A stretch of DNA of 25,282 bases, from the NCBI GenBank assembly GCA_031411835.1, contig JANOBV010000349.1, positions 1 through 25,282 of the forward strand, given 5' to 3'. This DNA comes from JADKIH01 sp031411835 (GTDB lineage Bacteria > Bacteroidota > Bacteroidia > AKYH767-A > 2013-40CM-41-45). Positions 8,189 to 15,387 of this stretch are shown here, piece by piece (the first letter of the stretch is position 1; every line of letters starts with the position of its first letter). Both the position numbers and the translations under genes were made by a program. Below the pieces are notes generated by a model. That model saw only the letters and a list, made by a program, of their open reading frames with translations, was not told the DNA's origin and searched no databases.

Positions 8189-8611
8189 TTACAACCGAAT
8201 AATCAAAGATTCCTTTCCAAGTTCCGTCACTAAAATCTTAAGCGGTTTCTGCGCAGGCCCTGATTGTGGTATCCCGTCTTTATTGAATTCACTAAAATGA
8301 ACGTTGCAGCGAAATCCACTTCCATAGAATACCACCGGATTGGAAGCATGAGTGCATAACATTAGAAGTGCCTTCCATTCACCCGCTTTATTTTTGATAA
8401 GTGCAATATCGGATTCAGTATTCTTTGACTTGACGATCAGTGATTCTTTTTCAGTTAATTCAGAAAGTGGAACTGCGATTGAATTGTTGTCAATATTCCC
8501 GGAGAAAATATTAATCGTTTCACAACCTTGCAGCAATGTTACTAATGCAGTTGCACCGGTTGCAGCAATACAAAATGTGCAAGAGCTTTTGAGAAAATTC
8601 CTTCTGTCCAC
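8189..8611 (-). CDS. Tat-exported Rieske [2Fe-2S] lipoprotein
   Basis: A 140-aa protein with a twin-arginine signal (RRNFLK at 3-8) leading to a lipobox-like LLQGC with Cys30, so it is probably folded in the cytoplasm with its cluster, exported by Tat and lipid-anchored. The Rieske ligands are intact: CTH (Cys86, His88) and CNVH (Cys102, His105), the CxH...CxxH pattern. It is smaller than a cytochrome bc Rieske subunit and has no neighbouring cytochrome or oxygenase gene, so it is better described as a stand-alone Rieske ferredoxin-like electron carrier. It lies 48 bases downstream of the response regulator gene on the same strand and could be co-transcribed. The redox partner is unknown. Confidence 0.85.
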   Translation of the reverse strand: MDRRNFLKSSCTFCIAATGATALVTLLQGCETINIFSGNIDNNSIAVPLSELTEKESLIVKSKNTESDIALIKNKAGEWKALLMLCTHASNPVVFYGSGFRCNVHFSEFNKDGIPQSGPAQKPLKILVTELGKESLIIRL

Positions 8612-8659
8612 GGATGTAGAATTGTTTAAATCGAATTGACTATTGATTTCGCTAATGTA

Positions 8660-9373
8660 CTAAGCATTATCAATTAATCTAAATCCTTTTCCATGAATAT
8701 TGATAATATCTAAAGATGTATCTTCTTTCAAATATTTTCTCAATTTAGTAATGAAGACATCCATACTTCTTGCATTGAAGTAATTGTCATCACCCCAAAT
8801 TTCTTTAAGGGCTTTCTGTCTTGGCAATAATTCATTTTTGAAAATACAAAGCATTCGAAGTAATTCAGCCTCTTTTGGTGACAACTTTTGCGAATCACCA
8901 TTTTTTGAAATTGTTCTGTGGTCAAAATTGAAATGATATTGACCAAGATCAAATTCTTTTTGTGTTGGATCATGATTCTTGTCGAGACTTCTTTTCAGAA
9001 TTGCTTTTAACTTGAACAACAAAACTTCTGAATCGAACGGTTTAGTTACATAATCATCGGCACCGACATGAAATCCGGTAAGCATATCTTCCTTCATAGT
9101 TTTCGCAGTAAGGAAAATAATAGGAACATGCTCATCTTTTTCACGAATCTCTTTTGCCAAAGTGAAACCGTCTTTTCTTGGCATCATTACATCAAGAATA
9201 CAGATGTCAAATTTGCCGGCCACAAATTGATCGTAGCCTGCAAAGCCATCCGTAGAAAGCTTTACTTCGTATTCATTTAGTTCAAGATAGTTTTTTAAAA
9301 CAGAACCAAAATTAGGGTCATCTTCTACTAGAAGGATTTTAGTTTTTGTTGTCATTGGAGTATTATTTTTCAT
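8660..9373 (-). CDS. OmpR/PhoB-family response regulator
   Basis: A 237-aa two-domain regulator. The receiver domain (about 12-128) has the acidic pocket Glu17-Asp18-Asp19, phospho-acceptor Asp61 (CILDVMMP), Thr89 and Lys111 (TKPF). The C-terminal winged helix (about 140-235) includes SPKEAELLRML, the recognition-helix region RSMDVFITKLRKYL, and the wing ending INIHGKGFRL. The start at 9373 overlaps the kinase stop (ATGA at 9370-9373), so the ATG at 9373 is used rather than the inner MTTK. It acts with the kinase encoded just upstream. The domain layout resembles the Bacteroides RprY type, judged by eye only. The TTAAC array at 11030-11086 in front of the operon is its likely binding site. 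Confidence 0.93.
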   Translation of the reverse strand: MKNNTPMTTKTKILLVEDDPNFGSVLKNYLELNEYEVKLSTDGFAGYDQFVAGKFDICILDVMMPRKDGFTLAKEIREKDEHVPIIFLTAKTMKEDMLTGFHVGADDYVTKPFDSEVLLFKLKAILKRSLDKNHDPTQKEFDLGQYHFNFDHRTISKNGDSQKLSPKEAELLRMLCIFKNELLPRQKALKEIWGDDNYFNARSMDVFITKLRKYLKEDTSLDIINIHGKGFRLIDNA

Positions 9374-11007
9374 CGAAATGAATAGGGTAAGTAAATTTCA
9401 AATGTGCTTCCGGTCCCGGGCTCACTGTCAACCTTGATTGTGCCTTTGTGTAATTCAACAATTTCTTTCACATAACTTAAGCCCAAACCGAAGCCTTTTA
9501 TGTCATGAATATTTCCGGTTGGAACTCGATAAAATTTTTCAAAAATTTTCTTCTGAGTATCTTTTGTCATCCCGGCTCCATTATCCTTTACTTTAACGAA
9601 GAGACCGTCATTATTATTGTAGGTGGAAATTGTGATTTCGGGCTTATTAGGAGAGTATTTATTAGCATTGTCTAACAAATTGAAAATGACGTTGGAAAGG
9701 TGAATTGCATCTCCTGTGATCATCGGAATTGTGGCATCCAAAGCCAGTTCGATCTTGCCTTCCTTATTTTCTACCTGAAGTTCAATCAAATCAACTGCAT
9801 TAAGGATGATCGTATGCAAATTCAATTCTTCTTTCCTTAAGTCCAATTCACCCTTTTCAAGTTGTGCCATGCGGAGAACATTTTCAACTTGACTGTTCAT
9901 CCTTTTGTTTTCTTCGCGAATGATCCGAGTGAAATAATCCATTTTCTCTTTGTCATTTTGGACTTTCGGATTCTTAATTGAATCTACTGCCAAAGAAATT
10001 GTAGCAATAGGAGTTTTGAATTCATGAGTCATGTTATTGATAAAATCACTCTTGATATCAGAAAGTTTCTTTTGCTTATAAATAACTTGAATAGTATATG
10101 CAAAACCAAATAAAATAATAAAAGTAAACAACGTTGAACTCGCTAACATGAACCACATCGAAGCGAGTACATATTTTATCGTATTTGGAAAATGAAGAAT
10201 AAGATAATCAGGCTTGGAGACAATGTCATTCGGGAAAAGTAGAATTTTAAATTTAGAGTTTTGCAATTCCTTTTGATCAATTTTACTTTTCTTAATCAGA
10301 AATGAATTTGTCAGTCCATTCAATACCCCATAATTTACATCAAGATCAATTCCTCGGTTTTTTAACTCCATGTTGATGAGTGAATCTAATCGAGTGGAGT
10401 CAATTCTAGTCAGAACATCGCCTTCAGGTCCTGCAAATTCAACTGCGACTTTTTGCATGACGTCATTCAGCTTTTCTAATCTTGCTTTGATCTTTTCTTC
10501 ATTTTGACGAATCGTGATCTCTGCTGAATCTCCAAAAACTCTTGTGATCTGTGAGCTATGAATGGTATGCTGACTAATAGAATCTTTATGGAAGTAATTT
10601 CTTTTTTGAACTCGTAGAAACGAGCGATTACTTCCCGGGCGATGAAATTCAATATTGATATCGGCATTGTCCAAATCTTCCATAATAGGAGGTGGGTGAC
10701 CGGGCATATTCGGGATCTCAATACTTGTATCTGTGATCGTAACTGGATTGAAACTAGAAGTATCGCGAATGATCAGTTGTGTCATTCGTTGCGGATCGAT
10801 ATTGAAGACTCTCTCATGAAGTATGTTCATTGCTTCATTGGTTTCGATTCGGTCAACTATAGAGTTCATTGCCTGGTTGACAGACTGCTCAAATTGTTGT
10901 TCCTTTAATCGAATATCATGAAAGATCCAGTAAAGCTGTAGGCTAATCACACCGATTAGTGCAATACTCATTAATGCAATTATGCCTTTGATACTTTTCT
11001 TGTTCAT
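9370..11007 (-). CDS. Sensor histidine kinase with large periplasmic domain
   Basis: A 545-aa membrane kinase, numbered from the ATG at 11007 (MNKKSIKG); an upstream TTG at 11025 is rejected. TM1 spans about 6-28 and TM2 about 281-307. Between them is a periplasmic sensor of about 250 residues rich in charged helices, with no recognised domain. The cytoplasmic part has HisKA with NNMTHEFKTPIA (His328), and HATPase with an N-box NLLDNANKYS (Asn447), G1 DNGAG (475-479), an F-box FEKFYR and G2 GFGLGL (505-510). It is complete and should be active. It is paired with the OmpR-family regulator by a 4-bp overlap. The stimulus is probably an envelope condition. The divergent gene at 11138 encodes a charged exported protein across a shared operator, so that protein may be the target or a feedback partner. 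Confidence 0.93.
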   Translation of the reverse strand: MNKKSIKGIIALMSIALIGVISLQLYWIFHDIRLKEQQFEQSVNQAMNSIVDRIETNEAMNILHERVFNIDPQRMTQLIIRDTSSFNPVTITDTSIEIPNMPGHPPPIMEDLDNADINIEFHRPGSNRSFLRVQKRNYFHKDSISQHTIHSSQITRVFGDSAEITIRQNEEKIKARLEKLNDVMQKVAVEFAGPEGDVLTRIDSTRLDSLINMELKNRGIDLDVNYGVLNGLTNSFLIKKSKIDQKELQNSKFKILLFPNDIVSKPDYLILHFPNTIKYVLASMWFMLASSTLFTFIILFGFAYTIQVIYKQKKLSDIKSDFINNMTHEFKTPIATISLAVDSIKNPKVQNDKEKMDYFTRIIREENKRMNSQVENVLRMAQLEKGELDLRKEELNLHTIILNAVDLIELQVENKEGKIELALDATIPMITGDAIHLSNVIFNLLDNANKYSPNKPEITISTYNNNDGLFVKVKDNGAGMTKDTQKKIFEKFYRVPTGNIHDIKGFGLGLSYVKEIVELHKGTIKVDSEPGTGSTFEIYLPYSFR

Positions 11008-11029
11008 TATTCTGTAAAAATACAATCTG

Positions 11030-11086
11030 TTAACATTTGAAAGGCGACTTTAACCAATCTTTAACAGAGATTAACGGCACATTAAC
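11030..11086. promoter_or_regulatory. Helically phased TTAAC array, candidate response-regulator operator
   Basis: TTAAC occurs at 11030, 11050, 11061, 11071 and 11082: start-to-start distances of 20, 11, 10 and 11 bases, so all five lie on one face of the helix and in one orientation. The array fills the gap between the divergent kinase/regulator operon and the exported-protein gene, ending 23 bases before the -7 element at 11110. Direct repeats of about 11 bp are typical of OmpR/PhoB-family sites. That the neighbouring regulator binds here is inference. Confidence 0.65.
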
Positions 11087-11109
11087 CCTAATGTGCCTTT
11101 AGTCGGGAC

Positions 11110-11117
11110 TATCTTTG
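11110..11117 (+). promoter_or_regulatory. Candidate -7 element (TATCTTTG) for the exported charged protein gene
   Basis: Exact TAnnTTTG match, 20 bases before the ATG at 11138. No TTTG -33 box is found at the usual spacing; the TTAAC array covers the upstream region instead, which would suit an activator-dependent promoter. Confidence 0.55.
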
Positions 11118-11137
11118 GTTCAATAAACTGCAAAAAG

Positions 11138-11815
11138 ATGTTCAACAAGATTTCCTCCCGCATTGTACTCGCATGGATTGTACTCGGACTTGCAATGATC
11201 CTCCTTACTTTATCTGTAAGTTTTGCTCAATCTGTCTCCGTAACTCGAAAAGATAATGATGAAGTAAAATTCAAATATAAAAGTACAGATAAAAAGAATA
11301 GTCAAGAAATTGACACAACTTTTACAGCTAAAACGGATGAAGAATTTTACTCTATAATGCAAGGTATTAGTGATCGCAATAATTTGGATCTATCAATGCT
11401 AAAAAAGGATGATTTAAATGATTTAGATGAAATGTCCTATAATTCGAAGCATTCTTTCTCATATAATTTTAATGTAACTACTGATGATGGTAAATGCTCT
11501 AAAAGCCATAGCAAGCATTCTAAAGGAGATCATGCAGATATTCACATAGAAATGAATAACTCAATGCGTGAATTGGAAGCTGAAATGAAAGCGTTAGAAG
11601 CATCACTTTCCAACATGAAATTTGACATGGACGTGAATGACGATGACAATACGATGGACATTCGAATTCATAACGAATTAAATATTCCTGACAGTTTAGA
11701 TAATGAAGATCATGTTATTGTTTTTGGCGATAAAGGAGAAAAAGCTCCGGAGCTGGAAAAAGTGATCACCAATGAAAACGGAAGACAGGTATTTATTTAC
11801 AAGAGAAAAAAATAA
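11138..11815 (+). CDS. Exported highly charged protein, probable target of the adjacent two-component system
   Basis: A 225-aa protein with a signal peptide (1-30, cleavage likely after SVSFA). I do not recognise the family. The mature part is very rich in Asp, Glu, Lys and Asn. It has a Cys/His segment with Cys120, His124, His127, His132 and His136 (KSHSKHSKGDHADIH), followed by an amphipathic, coiled-coil-like helix (about 140-160, MRELEAEMKALEASL). A metal-binding or chaperone-like periplasmic role is possible but speculative. The start at 11138 is preferred over 11093 because the -7 element lies between them and the signal peptide begins there. It is transcribed divergently from the kinase/regulator operon across the TTAAC array and ends at a strong terminator (11863). 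Confidence 0.7.
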   Translation: MFNKISSRIVLAWIVLGLAMILLTLSVSFAQSVSVTRKDNDEVKFKYKSTDKKNSQEIDTTFTAKTDEEFYSIMQGISDRNNLDLSMLKKDDLNDLDEMSYNSKHSFSYNFNVTTDDGKCSKSHSKHSKGDHADIHIEMNNSMRELEAEMKALEASLSNMKFDMDVNDDDNTMDIRIHNELNIPDSLDNEDHVIVFGDKGEKAPELEKVITNENGRQVFIYKRKK

Positions 11816-11862
11816 TTGTAGCATCAATAGTTAGAATAGGTTAAGTAAATTTTCTTTAGGTT

Positions 11863-11892
11863 AATCCCGCTATGAGGATAGCGGGATTTTTT
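11863..11892 (+). terminator. Rho-independent terminator
   Basis: Perfect 11-bp stem (11863-11873 with 11878-11888), a GAGG loop, then a T-run to 11892. It ends the transcript of the exported charged protein. The opposite strand lacks a T-run, so it is one-directional. Confidence 0.85.
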
Positions 11893-11906
11893 ATGCCTAA
11901 TAATTT

Positions 11907-12443
11907 TCAATCAATCAATTGTGATTTTACTCGTTTCATTTGTTCAAGATGACGCTCTTCATGAACGGTAAGAATTGAAAGAACGTCTTGCAATTTTAAT
12001 GAGAGTAAGGCAGCAACAGGACTGGAGATGATCGTTTTTTCAAATTTCGAATTTGAAAAAACGGTGAAGTATTTTATTAATTTATTCTGATGTTCAACAA
12101 AGTCATTTATTATTGATAATTTGATGGCAGATTGTGAGGGTAAAAATAGTTTTGGTGCTTGAAATTTTTTGACCACAACAGGACCAAGTGTTTTTATCAT
12201 TTGCTTTCCTGTATAGGAGGTAAGTGGATTGTTTCTCTCCCAAAAAGTCATCTTGTGTTTACCGGTAATGACTAATTCAAAAGCAGGAAAATATTTTTCA
12301 TTTGAAATGATAATATGTTCGATACATTGTCCAATACTCCAGTTATTTGGATTTGCTTTCCAATTCAACTGTGTAGAATTCAACACTCCGAATTCTTTCT
12401 GTATTGTTACAGAAATGTCTTTGAGTTTTTGAATATGATCCAT
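11907..12443 (-). CDS. DinB-family four-helix metal-binding protein
   Basis: A 178-aa cytoplasmic protein of the DinB/YfiT-like fold. The three putative metal-ligand histidines are present: His43 in NWSIGQCIEHI, and His161 and His165 in the C-terminal VHEERHLEQM helix. The motif NPNNWSIGQCIEHI (31-44) is typical of the DinB_2 subgroup. Members include thiol transferases (bacillithiol- or mycothiol-dependent enzymes), but most are uncharacterised, and the substrate cannot be assigned here. It lies 29 bases after the LEA14-like gene on the same strand and probably shares its transcript. It converges with the exported-protein gene, with a terminator between them. Confidence 0.85.
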   Translation of the reverse strand: MDHIQKLKDISVTIQKEFGVLNSTQLNWKANPNNWSIGQCIEHIIISNEKYFPAFELVITGKHKMTFWERNNPLTSYTGKQMIKTLGPVVVKKFQAPKLFLPSQSAIKLSIINDFVEHQNKLIKYFTVFSNSKFEKTIISSPVAALLSLKLQDVLSILTVHEERHLEQMKRVKSQLID

Positions 12444-12472
12444 CGTGATTTATTTGATACTTATGCAGTCTA

Positions 12473-12922
12473 TTATTTCAATTCAACTTCTTGTTTCAGA
12501 TTTACAGCGATTCGCTTTTTAAACAGAAATTTTTTCAGCGTTATTTCTCCATCAACTGAAGTGTTGACTTTGGTTTTTTGTCCTGTGAAAAGACTTAAGC
12601 CTTGCGGTAAAAAAGTCATTAGATCGACCAATGAAAGTTTGAGTTGCAGTGGAATTGAAACATCTGCATTACGTCCGATTCGAATTGTTTTAGGTAATGC
12701 AGTTATTCCAATCTGTCGATCTTCGACTAAAACTTTGGTGTCGATCTCTGAAATTCTGAGTCCCCAGTTATTTGGATTGTGAATGACTAAATCAAAATTC
12801 AGGACGGGCGAATTATTTTCAGTCTTATAATTAATATTTTCAATATTCTTGAAAGTGACATTCTTTTTCGACAAACAAGAAGAGAAAAGAAGAAGGATCA
12901 GGAGGTATTTTAATTTAGACAT
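12473..12922 (-). CDS. LEA14/WHy-like lipoprotein
   Basis: A 149-aa protein with a lipoprotein signal: a charged start, a hydrophobic core and a SSC lipobox with Cys16. The mature part fits the LEA type 2 (WHy) beta-sandwich: a first strand LNFDLVIHNPNNWGLRISEI (42-61) with the typical NPN turn, and then paired strands to the C-terminus with FLFKKRIAVNLKQEVELK. Such proteins are common, poorly understood envelope lipoproteins in Bacteroidota. The gene starts only 40 bases after the ComA-family gene, with that gene's terminator in between, so it needs either read-through or a promoter overlapping the hairpin. Probably co-transcribed with the DinB-like gene. Confidence 0.75.
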   Translation of the reverse strand: MSKLKYLLILLLFSSCLSKKNVTFKNIENINYKTENNSPVLNFDLVIHNPNNWGLRISEIDTKVLVEDRQIGITALPKTIRIGRNADVSIPLQLKLSLVDLMTFLPQGLSLFTGQKTKVNTSVDGEITLKKFLFKKRIAVNLKQEVELK

Positions 12923-12931
12923 GTATTAAAG

Positions 12932-12957
12932 CAAAAACACCCGGCAAAACCGGGTGT
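12932..12957 (-). terminator. Rho-independent terminator of the TPR/ComA-family operon
   Basis: On the minus strand, ACACCCGG and CCGGGTGT form an 8-bp GC-rich stem around a five-base loop, followed by TTTTGCTTT. It starts six bases after the ComA-family stop and ends about ten bases before the next gene on the same strand. Confidence 0.75.
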
Positions 12958-12962
12958 GAATT

Positions 12963-13742
12963 TTAAACTGGAGCGTTCATTTTTTTATCGAGAAATTGGA
13001 AGAACGTATCGCTTCGTAAACCGATTCGTAATGATTCTAATGCTATAACTTCGTTAGGTGCAATGTTGCCTAGATTTACATCGGCACCGATCAATTTAAT
13101 AAAGTAAGCTTGCTGACTTTTATTCGGAGTTTCCCAAATAATATTTTCTGCTTTTACTCGAGCAAGAATTTTATTGATCAATACAACGTGGGCTTTTCCA
13201 TTTGGTCTGTAAATACCAACAGTTCCACTTTCGCGTGCCTCAGCAATTACTTTCCATGCGCCGGCTTGAATCTCACTTTCTATCATATCGATCCACATAC
13301 TAGGGTGAATGATAATACCTTCTTCTTTCGAACCAACTTCAGTGATAACTGTTACATGCTTACTTAATTTGCGAATGAATTCAAGTTTTTTTCCATGATC
13401 AAGTTGAATAGAACCATCACTTACTTCAGCATGTGTAAGTTTGTACTTTTCGATCACACGTAAATAGTCGTCAAACTTTTTACGAACGATGAACGCTTCA
13501 AGTAAAGTACCGCCTAAATAAACAGGAATATTCGCAGAACGATACACGTCAATTTTCTTTTCAAGATTGGGAGTAACATATGCAGTTCCAAATCCTAATT
13601 TTACAATGTCAATGTAAGGAGCAGAAACATCAAGCATATCTTCAGCCTGACGAGTACTTAGTCCTTTGTCCATGACCATGGTCAATCCTGATCCACGCGG
13701 CTTTACTGTCCGTTGCGGGATATTATCGAGTAAAAAATTCAT
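12963..13742 (-). CDS. ComA-family (phosphosulfolactate synthase-like) protein
   Basis: A 259-aa protein of the ComA family. The founding archaeal enzyme adds sulfite to phosphoenolpyruvate to give phosphosulfolactate, the first step of coenzyme M synthesis; the plant HSA32 heat-stress protein belongs to the same family. Family blocks visible are KPRGSGLTMVMDKGLS (14-29), DIVKLGFGTAYV (45-56), YLGGTLLEAF (75-84), EVSDGSI (106-112), TEVGSKEEG (134-142) and ARESGTVGIY (169-178), in the expected order of a (beta/alpha)8 barrel. Length is normal. No other coenzyme M gene is present. It overlaps the upstream TPR gene by ATGA (13739-13742). Sulfonate metabolism, for example feeding a sulfonolipid pathway, or a divergent stress role are both open. 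Confidence 0.85.
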   Translation of the reverse strand: MNFLLDNIPQRTVKPRGSGLTMVMDKGLSTRQAEDMLDVSAPYIDIVKLGFGTAYVTPNLEKKIDVYRSANIPVYLGGTLLEAFIVRKKFDDYLRVIEKYKLTHAEVSDGSIQLDHGKKLEFIRKLSKHVTVITEVGSKEEGIIIHPSMWIDMIESEIQAGAWKVIAEARESGTVGIYRPNGKAHVVLINKILARVKAENIIWETPNKSQQAYFIKLIGADVNLGNIAPNEVIALESLRIGLRSDTFFQFLDKKMNAPV

Positions 13743-15157
13743 ATGCGGTTTTTATATAGGTCAATTATTTCGAGTATATGCCGATCATTTTCCATGGCCG
13801 GAGAATATTCGAAGACCGTATGGCAAAGTTGAACATTTTTATCCAAAGCTGTTGCCAATGTGTTGTAAGATTCTTGAATATTACCTATTGAGTAGTAATA
13901 ACATGCAAGTCGGTAAATTAAATCGGCCGATTCAGGATGAAATATCATTCCTTTTTTGATCAAATCGAGTGCTTCATCAGCTCTGTTATCGGCCATTAAA
14001 AGGTGAGAATATTCAAGCCAGATATCTTGGTTATCCGGCTCAAGATCGATCACTTTTTTATAGTGAGCTTCTGCTGCTACATAATTGTCGAGGTGATATT
14101 CAGCATCGCCCATAGCAAACCAGAACTCAGCATTTTTGTCGTCGAGCTCAATTGCTTTTTTAATGTAATGAGTTGCTTCAAACCAACGCTCTTCATTTTG
14201 CAAAGTGATTCCGATTCCAAGCCATGCTTCTGCTAAATTCGGATCTAGCTTAGTAGCTTTTTTATAGTAATCTCTCGCACGTTGCGGATCTTCTAACTGC
14301 TCGTAGCATTCGCCGATATTGTAATAAGTCAATGCATCCGGAGCTTCGAATTCAAACGTCTTTTTGTAGCAATCGATTGCATCTTTGTATCTATTCAGAT
14401 TCGCTAACGTATTTCCTTTATTGAAATACGCTGAAGAGAAATCATCTTTTATGGCAAGACAATAATCGTAGGCATCCAATGCATCATCGAAGCGATTCTG
14501 ACGGTTGTAAACATTTCCCAGATTATACCAAGCTGGGAAGCTGTACGGCTGGATGTCAATGAACTTATTATAGAAGTCTATACTATCTTCGAACCGCTCT
14601 GTAAATTCAAAACAGAAGGCAATTTCGTAAAGAGCGATTTCGTTTTCGGAATTGTTCTCCAAACTTAGCTTTAAATAGTCAATAGCCTTGTTGTAATCGC
14701 CCCAACTCTCATAAACATAAGCGAGGTTCAAGTAAAGCATGTCGAGCTCCTCGGCAAGAGGAATGGCCTGATTGAAACTTTCAATTGCTTTCTCAAATTG
14801 TTGAAGCTGTGAATAGATACTTCCTCGGATCATATAAAGATCGGGATCGAGTGGTGTGAGCTTTTCAGCTTTCGAAAGAATGAATAAGGCATCATCTAAT
14901 CGCTCGACCATTGCCAATAACTGTGCTTCGCGTAAAAGGAATTCAACAGAATCGGGATGTTGATCCTGGGCATATTCAATAACCTGTAAAGCCTTTACGG
15001 GGTCGTTTTTTTCGATGTAATAATCAACAATATTCACGAAAGCGTCGACATCAAAGAAATAAGCATCTTTGTTGCGAATCATTTCTTCGTATCGCTCAAT
15101 TGAATAACGGATCTGCTTCTGCTGATCGTCATTATTTAGGAATTCTTCTTCTTCCAT
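13739..15157 (-). CDS. Cytoplasmic tetratricopeptide-repeat protein
   Basis: A 472-aa protein made almost entirely of TPRs, about eleven 34-residue units from roughly residue 55 to 445. Repeat-core examples are AWYNLGNVYNRQNRFDDALD, AYFNKGNTLANLNRYKDAID and AEFWFAMGDAEYHLDNYVAA. There is no signal peptide or TM segment; the N-terminus is strongly acidic (MEEEEF). It is probably a protein-interaction scaffold in the cytoplasm. It is first in an operon with the ComA-family gene, coupled by a 4-bp overlap. The promoter at 15194-15201 lies 37 bases upstream. TPR proteins of this type are widespread in Bacteroidota and have no fixed function. Confidence 0.88.
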   Translation of the reverse strand: MEEEEFLNNDDQQKQIRYSIERYEEMIRNKDAYFFDVDAFVNIVDYYIEKNDPVKALQVIEYAQDQHPDSVEFLLREAQLLAMVERLDDALFILSKAEKLTPLDPDLYMIRGSIYSQLQQFEKAIESFNQAIPLAEELDMLYLNLAYVYESWGDYNKAIDYLKLSLENNSENEIALYEIAFCFEFTERFEDSIDFYNKFIDIQPYSFPAWYNLGNVYNRQNRFDDALDAYDYCLAIKDDFSSAYFNKGNTLANLNRYKDAIDCYKKTFEFEAPDALTYYNIGECYEQLEDPQRARDYYKKATKLDPNLAEAWLGIGITLQNEERWFEATHYIKKAIELDDKNAEFWFAMGDAEYHLDNYVAAEAHYKKVIDLEPDNQDIWLEYSHLLMADNRADEALDLIKKGMIFHPESADLIYRLACYYYSIGNIQESYNTLATALDKNVQLCHTVFEYSPAMENDRHILEIIDLYKNRI

Positions 15158-15183
15158 TTAAAAAAATTAGGTCCTGAAAAAGA

Positions 15184-15201
15184 TTTGGTCTACCAAAGAT
15201 A
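15184..15201 (-). promoter_or_regulatory. Candidate -7 element with overlapping palindrome upstream of the TPR gene
   Basis: The minus strand reads TATCTTTG (15201-15194), an exact TAnnTTTG match, 37 bases before the ATG at 15157. A 14-base inverted repeat, TTTGGT-CT-ACCAAA (15184-15197), overlaps its 3-prime half and could be a repressor site. Confidence 0.5.
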
Positions 15202-15373
15202 TACAAAAAAAAACAGATTTTCCCTATAATTGATCCACTTTTCCACAATTTCAAGTTCATTATTGCCTTTAAGCAGTATAATCGGTCATCGGAGTGTCAG
15301 CCGGCTACTTTGTCACCTGAAAATCAAGGCTTCTTTTTTACCTGGATCATCCTTTAAATTAATTCCCACTGCG

Positions 15374-15381
15374 TACCTTCG
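15374..15381 (+). promoter_or_regulatory. Weak -7-like element (TACCTTCG) before recF
   Basis: One mismatch to TAnnTTTG, only six bases before the recF ATG. If used, the message would be almost leaderless. The rest of the divergent gap (15202-15373) shows nothing I can name. Confidence 0.25.
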
Positions 15382-15387
15382 GCGACT

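Noticed and set aside
8097..8300. 67-aa plus-strand open frame after the TPR kinase
   Set aside because: Runs through palindromic and 7-bp repeats and into the Rieske gene antisense; composition is that of the repeat.
8352..8639. 95-aa plus-strand open frame
   Set aside because: Shadow of the Rieske gene, which has all four cluster ligands and a Tat signal.
12315..12782. 155-aa open frame on the plus strand
   Set aside because: It lies antisense over the LEA14-like and DinB-like genes, both of which have clear family motifs; no recognisable protein in this frame.
15239..15247. TTTTCCACA, one mismatch from a DnaA box, near recF (possible oriC)
   Set aside because: Single site, with no box cluster and no dnaA or dnaN nearby.
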